In this document: positions 1-5,364 of the stretch, piece by piece
Layout of the letters: every line of letters begins with the position of its first letter
Numbering within the stretch: the stretch's first letter is position 1
NCBI GenBank assembly: GCA_958425285.1
Contig: CATZVV010000147.1
Span: forward strand, 1-5,364
DNA from: an uncultured Lachnoclostridium sp.
GTDB taxonomy: Bacteria; Bacillota; Clostridia; Lachnospirales; Lachnospiraceae
Direction of reading: 5' to 3'
DNA: 5,364 bases
Program-made: the position numbers and the translations under genes
Notes under the pieces: model-generated
What the model was told of the DNA's origin: nothing
Databases searched by the model: none
Seen by the model: only the letters and a program-made list of their open reading frames with translations

Positions 1-169
1 TTAATTGTCTTGCCTCCGGTATGTGCAATTCAGAAATTGCTTTCCGGCGTGTATGTTGGGGTGCACCTGTATATATCATAAATGTATTTGAACCATAGGA
101 GAGGGCTTCTTTAACAGAGCCAAGCAGCATATCTTTGCCACTCATACTGACGTGAGAGCCAATTATCAT
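1..169 (-). CDS. nfo: Endonuclease IV (AP endonuclease), N-terminal fragment, cut by window edge
   Basis: Base-excision repair enzyme that cleaves the DNA backbone at abasic sites; a cytoplasmic, metal-dependent TIM-barrel protein. Only the first 56 residues are in the window and the frame is open to base 1. The translation begins MIIGSHVSMSGKDMLLGS and continues with ALSYGSNTFMIYTGAPQ and TRRKAISEL. This matches the first strand (IGxHVS) and second strand (NTFMIYTGAPQ) of the endonuclease IV fold in its Firmicutes form. The metal-ligand His, Glu and Asp residues lie further on and cannot be checked here. The start is ATG at 167-169: an in-frame TAA lies upstream at about 200-210 and no other ATG intervenes. 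A purine-rich AAAGGA sits about 10 bases upstream, a slightly long spacing. The gene diverges from the exported protein at 327, and nothing suggests a functional link with it. I am confident of the family; completeness cannot be judged. Confidence 0.92.
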   Translation of the reverse strand, partial: MIIGSHVSMSGKDMLLGSVKEALSYGSNTFMIYTGAPQHTRRKAISELHIPEARQL

Positions 170-227
170 AAAGAGAAGATTCCTTTCTTTGTTGGAAATA
201 AAAATTTAATGATTTTGATAGTAGGTT

Positions 228-240
228 TGTAACAATTACA
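228..240. repeat. Short perfect inverted repeat, possible operator
   Basis: TGTAA (228-232), CAA spacer, TTACA (236-240): a perfect 5-base inverted repeat with a 3-base gap, midway between the two divergent start codons. The symmetry fits a dimeric repressor site in general form, but it matches no operator consensus I can name. A repeat this short can arise by chance in A/T-rich DNA, so confidence in a regulatory role is low. Confidence 0.3.
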
Positions 241-313
241 GGGTATCATAAATCAGTATATGATGTCAAAGTTTATTCGTGGGTAGCGAAGGACCAATAC
301 CCGCATTAACAGG

Positions 314-320
314 AAGGAGA
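314..320 (+). promoter_or_regulatory. Ribosome binding site that sets the GTG start of the propeller protein
   Basis: AAGGAGA lies 6 bases before GTG at 327-329. Translation from this GTG gives MKKIRVLAML, a normal signal-peptide start. The GTG in the same frame at 279 has no such site and would put a hydrophilic 16-residue tail in front of the signal peptide. The start at 327 is therefore preferred. Confidence 0.85.
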
Positions 321-326
321 CAACAA

Positions 327-1358
327 GTGAAAAAAATAAGAGTATTGGCAATGCTGATTTTAATCGCAGTAGGAATTAATGGTATACCAGAGAGCAGCCT
401 GGCAGTATCCCAAAACAGCTATGGGAAGAATGCAGCAAACGTCTGGAATTGGGGAGGCTATTATTCAAAAGGTTGTTATACAGGGGGAAACACATTTTAC
501 TATAATATTTATAATAAGCTATATAAGATGAATCTTAAAACAGCAAAGAAACAACTGGTTTATACATACAAGGATGCATTTTCTATTAATAGTATTCAGT
601 ATTATAAGAAAAGGTTATACATTGTAATTGATAAATATATGGGAACGGGTGGCTCTTATCCGTATATTACAAGACTGAATGAGAACGGAACTGGTATGAA
701 GATGCTGGATGTAGGTGACAGTGTTACCATTGAGGGTGGTAAGATTTATTACATTAAGCAAACAGAATTGGATGATTTTGAGACGTTTGATCCGGTAGGG
801 GTCTATTCGATGAAGCCAGACGGCAGCAGTAAAAAATGTCTGATTAAGAATGATATTGTTACTGATGTGGTTTGCGATGGAAAGGTAATCACCTATCGTG
901 ATTTATATGGTACATTCCGGACAAATCTAAAGGGAAAAAACAAAAAGCAGATTGGAACAGTAGAGCAAAATGTTGTTGGTATTTATAAAAATGTATTTTA
1001 CTATTTAGAAAATGCAGGAGAACAGGGAGATAATTTGTTTCAGAAAAATCTGACGACAAACAAGGTTACAAAGCTGGAATCAAATGTAGATAGCAGCCTG
1101 GCAAAATTGGACTCACTTACTGGGAAATTATATTTTGGGAAATTTGTTTCTTCCGGGGTGAAGGATACGATATACCAAAGAGATTTGAAAACAGGCACGA
1201 AAAAAGTTGTTTTATCTATGAAAAATATTTATAGTATTAGTTTGTTTGGCAACTATATTACGTATGCACAGGGACAATCCGATTATAATACGATTTCAAG
1301 AATTATGAAGTTTTCAACAAAAAAGAAAATACGAATGGGAAAATATTTTGTATCATAA
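327..1358 (+). CDS. Exported protein of unknown function, DUF5050/TolB-like beta-propeller repeats
   Basis: A 343-residue protein of unknown function. Residues 1-26 form a signal peptide (MKKIRVLAMLILIAVG core, likely cleavage after SSLA), so it acts outside the membrane. There is no later membrane segment, lipobox or sortase motif. The rest is built of repeated units in which a hydrophobic/Tyr-Tyr strand (FYY, LYI, IYY, ITY, FYY, LYF, ITY) is followed after 10-20 residues by a second strand and a turn such as LKTAKK, NENGTG, KPDGSSK or LKTGTKK. I count seven units at about 55-81, 95-127, 138-173, 185-210, 222-251, 266-297 and 308-343. This pattern is that of DUF5050/TolB-type beta-propellers common in secreted Firmicutes proteins. 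No catalytic motif is visible, so a binding or sensing role is the cautious guess. The gene appears monocistronic: nfo diverges upstream and a terminator follows. Start codon GTG, chosen for its ribosome binding site. Confidence is high that it is a gene, moderate for the fold. Confidence 0.82.
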   Translation: MKKIRVLAMLILIAVGINGIPESSLAVSQNSYGKNAANVWNWGGYYSKGCYTGGNTFYYNIYNKLYKMNLKTAKKQLVYTYKDAFSINSIQYYKKRLYIVIDKYMGTGGSYPYITRLNENGTGMKMLDVGDSVTIEGGKIYYIKQTELDDFETFDPVGVYSMKPDGSSKKCLIKNDIVTDVVCDGKVITYRDLYGTFRTNLKGKNKKQIGTVEQNVVGIYKNVFYYLENAGEQGDNLFQKNLTTNKVTKLESNVDSSLAKLDSLTGKLYFGKFVSSGVKDTIYQRDLKTGTKKVVLSMKNIYSISLFGNYITYAQGQSDYNTISRIMKFSTKKKIRMGKYFVS

Positions 1359-1374
1359 GTCAATGATAGAATAT

Positions 1375-1416
1375 AAGGGTATCGCTTTCAACCGGGGCGG
1401 TACCCTTTTTCTTTTT
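1375..1416 (+). terminator. Rho-independent terminator of the propeller gene
   Basis: An 11-base-pair stem with left arm AAGGGTATCGC (1375-1385) and right arm GCGGTACCCTT (1397-1407), containing one G-U pair and an 11-base loop, is followed by TTTCTTTTT (T-run to 1416, broken by one C). It starts 16 bases after the TAA of the plus-strand gene. Its T-run overlaps the last bases of the convergent araC-type gene. Read on the minus strand, the hairpin is followed by ATATTC rather than a T-run, so it probably stops leftward transcription poorly. Confidence 0.85.
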
Positions 1417-2245
1417 AAATGCGGTCAAAAAACATATTACGGAACTGTTTTGGTGTACAGCCTTCATAGCGTTTAAAGGTTGCACCAAAATAACTTTGAT
1501 CATGAAATCCGATTTCTGATGCAATCTCCTTAATTTTTTTATCCGGGTATTCAATTAATTGTTTCTTGGCTTCGTTAATTTTATAGCGGATAACATAGGT
1601 AAGCGGACTTTCGCCATAAGCAGCATGAAAAATCCGGCAAAGATAGGATTCCGAAACCCTTATGCATCCGGCAAGCTCGCATAAAGAAATATCTTCACGA
1701 AAGTGTGTATCAATATATTTAGTAACGTCTTCTACTTTTTTAGAAGTAATATCAGTCGGAGAGGTGCATGGATATTGTATCTGAGATTTTATATTTACTA
1801 GAAAATGGTATAGGACACCGGAAATCTCTACAACTTCCGTTGGGTAATTACGTGAAATGATGTTTTTAATATCATTGATACAACGAAAATATGTAGAGGG
1901 ATTTGTGAGGTGAAAAACATCATAACATTTTATACCAACAGCTTGAATAAGTGCCTCTACATTTGCCCCTGAAAATAAAATCCAATGTAAACACCATGGC
2001 TCTGCTGTGGGATAATACATATGAGGAACATGGGCAGAAAAAAAGAAGAATGTACCAGGTTCAATTTTGTATTCCTTATTGTCTGCAACAAATATTCCGC
2101 TTCCTTTTTCACAATAAGCAAGCTGGTAATAAGGAAAATCCTTTTCTCTTGTACGCCATTGCTGATGGTCGTCGGTTCCCATTCCGGCTACATAGACAGG
2201 AAGGAGAATATCCTTTTCCGTTAAAATAGCAAAATAGTGTCCCAT
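1415..2245 (-). CDS. AraC-family transcriptional regulator, probable local regulator of the GH2 gene
   Basis: A 276-residue DNA-binding regulator. The N-terminal half is a cupin-like ligand-binding and dimerisation domain of the AraC type, with GSGIF at about 48-52 and EPGTFFFFSAHVPHMYYP at about 62-79. The C-terminal AraC-type domain (about 171-273) has two helix-turn-helix motifs: ISLCELAGCIRVSESYLCRIF near 186-207, and IKEIASEIGFHDQSYFGATF followed by KRYEGCTPKQFR near 238-269. The second carries the family signature IAxxxGFxDxSYFxxxFKRxxGxTPxxFR. Length is normal for the family. The start is ATG at 2243-2245, preceded by a near-perfect ribosome binding site; a TTG 13 codons upstream lies between the predicted -35 and -10 and is rejected. 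The gene diverges from the GH2 gene at 2370, an arrangement typical of AraC regulators of sugar-use genes. The inducer is unknown; a sugar released by the enzyme is an inference. Activator or repressor action cannot be told. Confidence 0.93.
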   Translation of the reverse strand: MGHYFAILTEKDILLPVYVAGMGTDDHQQWRTREKDFPYYQLAYCEKGSGIFVADNKEYKIEPGTFFFFSAHVPHMYYPTAEPWCLHWILFSGANVEALIQAVGIKCYDVFHLTNPSTYFRCINDIKNIISRNYPTEVVEISGVLYHFLVNIKSQIQYPCTSPTDITSKKVEDVTKYIDTHFREDISLCELAGCIRVSESYLCRIFHAAYGESPLTYVIRYKINEAKKQLIEYPDKKIKEIASEIGFHDQSYFGATFKRYEGCTPKQFRNMFFDRI

Positions 2246-2250
2246 TGAAG

Positions 2251-2258
2251 TCACCTCC
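2251..2258 (-). promoter_or_regulatory. Strong ribosome binding site fixing the araC-type start
   Basis: On the minus strand GGAGGTGA, an eight-base match to the 16S rRNA tail complement, ends 5 bases before ATG at 2245. It decides the start in favour of this ATG over the in-frame TTG at 2284, which has no such site. Confidence 0.9.
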
Positions 2259-2274
2259 GGTTCAATATACTTAT

Positions 2275-2303
2275 ATTTTATCAAATATTTAAGATTGAAT
2301 CAA
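2275..2303 (-). promoter_or_regulatory. Sigma-A type promoter of the araC-type gene, extended -10
   Basis: On the minus strand TTGATT (complement of 2298-2303) is followed after exactly 17 bases by TAAAAT (complement of 2275-2280). TGA just before the -10 gives an extended TGn element. Predicted transcription start is near 2268, leaving a leader of about 22 bases that contains the ribosome binding site. The match and spacing are good; no experimental support is available. Confidence 0.72.
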
Positions 2304-2304
2304 T
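2294..2304. promoter_or_regulatory. Palindrome shared by the two divergent -35 elements, candidate operator
   Basis: ATTGAATCAAT is a perfect 5-1-5 palindrome. The plus-strand -35 of the GH2 promoter (2295-2300) and the minus-strand -35 of the araC-type promoter (2298-2303) both lie in it and overlap by three bases. Polymerase probably cannot occupy both promoters at once, and one bound protein would affect both genes. AraC-family sites are more often direct repeats, so the symmetry may come simply from the two overlapping -35 hexamers. Confidence 0.5.
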
Positions 2305-2324
2305 AGGAGCCTGGACGTTATTAT
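2295..2324 (+). promoter_or_regulatory. Candidate promoter of the GH2 gene
   Basis: TTGAAT (2295-2300) and TATTAT (2319-2324) are separated by 18 bases, one longer than ideal. The -35 has two mismatches to consensus and the -10 has one. Predicted start is near 2331, giving a leader of roughly 40 bases before ATG 2370. A weaker promoter of this kind would suit a gene needing an activator such as the divergent AraC protein; that is inference. Confidence 0.5.
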
Positions 2325-2369
2325 AAAGCTAGGTATAGGGATGCTGTTATTTGAGAATGGAGGTATGGT

Positions 2370-5364
2370 ATGAAATTTAAATTAAAAGGAAAGAGGTTTT
2401 TTGCAATGTGTTTAGCACTTATACTTGGGATGACGTCAATTTCATTTCCGGAATGTAAAAGGGAAACTGAGGCTGCATCAAAGACCACATATGTAAGTGC
2501 AACAGCGAATCGAGAACAGATAAACTTTAACCGTGATTGGAAATTTATACGTCAGGATGTAGAGGGGGCTGAGGCATCTGATTTTGATGATTCCAGTTGG
2601 GTTCCAATTGGACTGCCGCATAATTTTAGTATTCCTTATGCAATGCAGACGACTTATTATGTCGGGTATGGCTGGTACAGAAAAACATTTGAGGTGCCTG
2701 ACGACTGGAGTAAAAAGCGGGTTGAACTTGAGTTTGAGGGCGTGTTTCAGGTTGCAGAGGTGTATGTGAATGGAGAAGATGTTGGTACGCACGAAGGCGG
2801 TTACACCGGATTTTCGTATGATATAACGGACTACCTTACAACCGGTTCAAATGTTATTGCTGTTCGTGTTAATAATATATGGCAGCATGACCTTGCCCCA
2901 CGGGGGGGAGACCATCAGTACACCGGGGGCATTTACCGGGACGTATATCTTAATGTAATGGACGATGTTCATGTAACATGGTATGGAACCTTTGTTACAA
3001 CACCGGATTTAACAAACCCTGGTTGGGATGAGTCAGCTGAAAATATTGATTTTGATATGTATCCATCAGAAGATAAACTTCGCGAAAATCTGGAAGCAAA
3101 GCGTTCTAATGTTGCGGTTCAGACAGAGGTGAAAAATGATTCCGGCTCCACAAAAAGTGTCAGAGTTACACAACAGGTTGTTGATAAAGAGAATCAGGTT
3201 CTGGCAGAATTTTCGTCAGAAACAAAGTCAATGGAGGCGGGTGAAACTTATAATTTTAATGCAGTGAGCAATAAAATTGAAAATATTGAGTTATGGAGTC
3301 CGGATAATCCATATGTTTATCAAGTTTATACAACCGTATACAGTAATGGGGCGGCGGTTGATACTTATGAATCGCCACTTGGATTTCGTTGGGTGCAGTG
3401 GTTGAATGACGGATTTTATCTGAATGGTGAAAAAACACAGCTCTTTGGTGCAAATGCACATCAAGATCATGCAGGCTGGTGTGATGCCGTCAGTGATGAA
3501 GGTTTTTATAATGATATATCCATGATAAAGGAAGCGGGAATGAATCTTATCCGTGGTTCACATTACCCACACGATCCGGCTTATGCAACGGCATGCGATG
3601 AACAGGGTCTCATGTTTTGGAGCGAATGCTGCTTCTGGGGATACGGCGGAGGCGGTGGAAAAGATGACGATCCGGTTATGGATGCCTCTGACTGGATGAA
3701 GGATCCTTATCCGCAAAGTGAAAAGTATGAAGAAGCGTTTGAAGAAAGCTGTATGGATGTGCTTCGGGATATGATACGTATTAACAGAAATCATCCTTCG
3801 GTTGTAAATTGGAGTATGGGAAATGAAGTCTTTTTTACAGGATACAAAACACAAAATAAGTGCAAGGCACTTGTAAATAAAATGAGAAATTACTCTCATG
3901 AGCTTGATCCAACGAGAAAAGTGGCAATGGGGGGTGTTCAGAGAAGCGATTATGATGATTTATCCATTTGTGATATTGCAGGTTATAATGGAGATGGCGG
4001 AAGTCTTTATGATACACGTGATATGCCAAATATTGTGTCTGAATATGGTTCTAAGACAGCAGACCGTCCGGGAGAATTCCGACCATATTACCGCGACATT
4101 GAAGTAAAAGGCGATGTATACAATTATACCATTTTCCCATATAGTGCGGGTCTGGTTCTTTGGTGTGCTTTCCATCATGGAACGATTGCCGGAATCGATT
4201 TGGCTCGGATGGGAATGATTGACTATTACCGGCTGCCATTAAAAACCTGGTACTGGTACAGACAAAATATGGGTTCCGGAGAGGAACCGGAGTTTTCTAA
4301 GTCAGGGACGGCAACCAAAATGAAATTGACGGCTTCTGCGGACACCATTACCAATGATGGAAAAAAGGATGCACAGCTCATTGTGTCAATGATGAATGAT
4401 GAGGATGAATGGGTAAGTGAAACGAAAGATGTGATATTAACCGTAAAATCCGGTCCCGGTGTTTTCCCTGGTGGAAAGACATTTACATTTACAAAGGATG
4501 ATTCCATGAGAGACGGAAAGGCAAGTATTGAGTTCCGGTCATATTATTCCGGGGATACAGTTATTGTTGCTTCCGCTGAGGGGCTTCCGGATACAGAAAT
4601 AACAATTCATACAAAAGATGTGACAGGGGACGAGACGGATTCTGAACCGGAAGGTTTTTATAACGCCAAAAGATGGGCTTCTGCCACAGAAAAAGTGAGT
4701 GAACCATCCGCTTACGGGGCTTCTAATCTTGTAACAAACCACCCAATCTTTCCGAGCAGTGGTCTTAACACAAGATTAAATGCGACCGATGAAAATACAA
4801 AAACCTCGTGGGTTGCGGATGCAGCAGGTTCCGGTCAGTATTGGATGTTAGACTTGGAAATTGCCCAGAACCTGTATAAAGCAAAACTTTCTTTTGATAA
4901 AACTCCATATCCATATACAGTTGAGGTGTCAACGGATGGAGAGGCGTGGACAAAAGTTGCACAGCAGACAAAAGAATCTATATCCACCCGTCCCTCTGAA
5001 GAAACGATTGCAGGAACGGTTGCAAGATTTGTTAAAGTTACATTTACGGATGTTCCGGAAAATGAATATGCATTCTTATCAGAAATCGAGCTTTACGGAA
5101 ATGTAAATTCACAGGTTCCGCAGTATCAGTTGAATGGTACTTATTTGTCAGAATTGGATGCTGAATCTTCTTTTGACGGAACTGTTACAGTTGAAAAGGA
5201 GAGCGAAAAAGAATATGAGTTAGATGGCAAATTTACATGGTTTGAGGGAACAGTTCGCATTGATGAAGAAGAAAAAGGCAGTGCAAATGTAAAGATACAG
5301 GCAGATGATATGGTTGTGTATGATGCGAATTTGGATGCAGGGGAACAGGATTCCTTTTGCCTGA
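2370..5364 (+). CDS. Secreted multidomain glycoside hydrolase family 2, beta-galactosidase-like; C-terminus beyond window
   Basis: Exported exo-glycosidase, 998 codons seen with no stop. GGAGG lies 6 bases before ATG 2370, and an in-frame TGA at 2352 rules out a longer start. Domains: signal peptide 1-36 (likely cut after EAA); GH2 sugar-binding jelly roll about 51-200, ending GGIYRDVYLNV; GH2 Ig-like domain about 245-345 (LWSPDNPYVY at 308-317); TIM barrel about 346-635; another Ig-like domain about 648-750; F5/8 type C (CBM32-like) about 762-911; then from 925 (YLSELDAES) the start of an NPCBM-like module. Active-site residues: GANAHQDHAGW (H364), SHYP (H398), E419, acid/base E486 in NHPSVVNWSMGNE, nucleophile E558 in PNIVSEYGS, and W598. 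The retaining GH2 machinery is thus intact. The motifs favour beta-galactosidase, but beta-glucuronidase or another GH2 activity is not excluded. The added binding domains suggest host or plant glycans. The divergent AraC gene probably regulates it. The barrel has eight cysteines, unusual for an exported protein. Confidence 0.95.
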   Translation, partial: MKFKLKGKRFFAMCLALILGMTSISFPECKRETEAASKTTYVSATANREQINFNRDWKFIRQDVEGAEASDFDDSSWVPIGLPHNFSIPYAMQTTYYVGYGWYRKTFEVPDDWSKKRVELEFEGVFQVAEVYVNGEDVGTHEGGYTGFSYDITDYLTTGSNVIAVRVNNIWQHDLAPRGGDHQYTGGIYRDVYLNVMDDVHVTWYGTFVTTPDLTNPGWDESAENIDFDMYPSEDKLRENLEAKRSNVAVQTEVKNDSGSTKSVRVTQQVVDKENQVLAEFSSETKSMEAGETYNFNAVSNKIENIELWSPDNPYVYQVYTTVYSNGAAVDTYESPLGFRWVQWLNDGFYLNGEKTQLFGANAHQDHAGWCDAVSDEGFYNDISMIKEAGMNLIRGSHYPHDPAYATACDEQGLMFWSECCFWGYGGGGGKDDDPVMDASDWMKDPYPQSEKYEEAFEESCMDVLRDMIRINRNHPSVVNWSMGNEVFFTGYKTQNKCKALVNKMRNYSHELDPTRKVAMGGVQRSDYDDLSICDIAGYNGDGGSLYDTRDMPNIVSEYGSKTADRPGEFRPYYRDIEVKGDVYNYTIFPYSAGLVLWCAFHHGTIAGIDLARMGMIDYYRLPLKTWYWYRQNMGSGEEPEFSKSGTATKMKLTASADTITNDGKKDAQLIVSMMNDEDEWVSETKDVILTVKSGPGVFPGGKTFTFTKDDSMRDGKASIEFRSYYSGDTVIVASAEGLPDTEITIHTKDVTGDETDSEPEGFYNAKRWASATEKVSEPSAYGASNLVTNHPIFPSSGLNTRLNATDENTKTSWVADAAGSGQYWMLDLEIAQNLYKAKLSFDKTPYPYTVEVSTDGEAWTKVAQQTKESISTRPSEETIAGTVARFVKVTFTDVPENEYAFLSEIELYGNVNSQVPQYQLNGTYLSELDAESSFDGTVTVEKESEKEYELDGKFTWFEGTVRIDEEEKGSANVKIQADDMVVYDANLDAGEQDSFCL

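Larger units (their letters stand above)
170..326. other. Divergent intergenic region between nfo and the exported propeller protein
   Basis: This 157-base A/T-rich gap must hold the start signals of both flanking genes. I see no convincing consensus promoter. Weak pieces exist on the plus strand (TTGATA at 215-220, TTGTAA at 227-232, TATCAT at 244-249), but their spacing is wrong for a standard sigma-A pair. On the minus strand, TTACAA and TTAAAT elements are only loosely promoter-like. The one ordered element is an inverted repeat at 228-240, listed separately. Reading frames across the gap are short and unlike known proteins. Confidence 0.5.

Noticed and set aside
279..326. Upstream GTG start giving the propeller protein 16 extra residues (MGSEGPIPALTGRRQQ)
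   Set aside because: There is no ribosome binding site before 279, and the extension would precede a typical signal peptide. The GTG at 327 has AAGGAGA at good spacing.
1360..1554. 64-codon minus-strand frame
   Set aside because: It overlaps the C-terminal helix-turn-helix coding part of the AraC gene in another frame and runs through the terminator hairpin; it is a shadow frame.
1951..2229. Plus-strand open frames of 92 and 67 codons
   Set aside because: They lie wholly inside the well-supported minus-strand AraC gene, lack ribosome binding sites and resemble no known protein.
2365..2373. Three-codon frame ATG GTA TGA whose stop overlaps the GH2 start, as a possible translational coupler
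   Set aside because: Its ATG is only one base from the GGAGG, too close for initiation, while the GH2 ATG at 2370 has the correct 6-base spacing.
2406..2411. Cys14 of the GH2 protein as a lipoprotein attachment site
   Set aside because: The preceding residues (FAM) do not fit a lipobox and the Cys lies at the start of the hydrophobic core, so a normal signal peptide is more likely.
2478..5106. Many short open frames on both strands under the GH2 gene
   Set aside because: The GH2 frame is continuous from 2370 to 5364 with conserved catalytic motifs. The others are chance frames opposite or out of phase with it.
5354..5364. TGA at 5362-5364 as the end of the GH2 gene
   Set aside because: It is out of frame: the last full GH2 codon is CTG at 5361-5363, so the gene continues past the window.

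Overview
The window looks like chromosomal DNA of an anaerobic low-GC Firmicute, most likely a Lachnospiraceae-type gut Clostridium relative. This rests on the endonuclease IV variant at the left edge, the strong GGAGG-type ribosome binding sites, the A/T-rich coding sequence, and signal peptides of the form seen in secreted carbohydrate-active enzymes of these bacteria. The assignment is an inference from style and protein families, not from a marker gene.

Layout from left to right. Bases 1-169 (minus strand) hold the first 56 codons of endonuclease IV (nfo), a housekeeping DNA-repair gene cut by the window edge. Bases 170-326 are a divergent intergenic region with a small inverted repeat. 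Bases 327-1358 (plus) encode a 343-residue exported protein with about seven beta-propeller-like repeat units (DUF5050/TolB-like); its function is unknown. A good intrinsic terminator follows at 1375-1416. Bases 1415-2245 (minus) encode an AraC-family regulator with a cupin-like sensor domain and two C-terminal helix-turn-helix motifs. A 124-base divergent control region (2246-2369) separates it from a very large secreted glycoside hydrolase family 2 enzyme (beta-galactosidase-like) that begins at 2370 on the plus strand and is still open at the window end (998 codons seen).

The functional core is the AraC/GH2 pair. The regulator is transcribed away from the enzyme gene, and the two predicted promoters share one palindrome, ATTGAATCAAT, that carries both -35 elements. 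The simplest model is a local sugar-responsive switch: a sugar or glycan fragment is sensed by the AraC cupin domain, and the regulator controls the exported exo-glycosidase that releases such sugars outside the cell. The enzyme has a signal peptide, the GH2 three-domain core with both catalytic glutamates, a further Ig-like domain, an F5/8 type C (CBM32-like) domain and the start of what resembles a short NPCBM-like domain. No transporter is visible in the window.

I found no RNA genes, insertion sequences, CRISPR arrays or long repeats. I see no clear evidence for a wholly new system. The points most worth a second look are the shared promoter palindrome, the cysteine-rich catalytic barrel, the compact C-terminal module and the orphan propeller protein.
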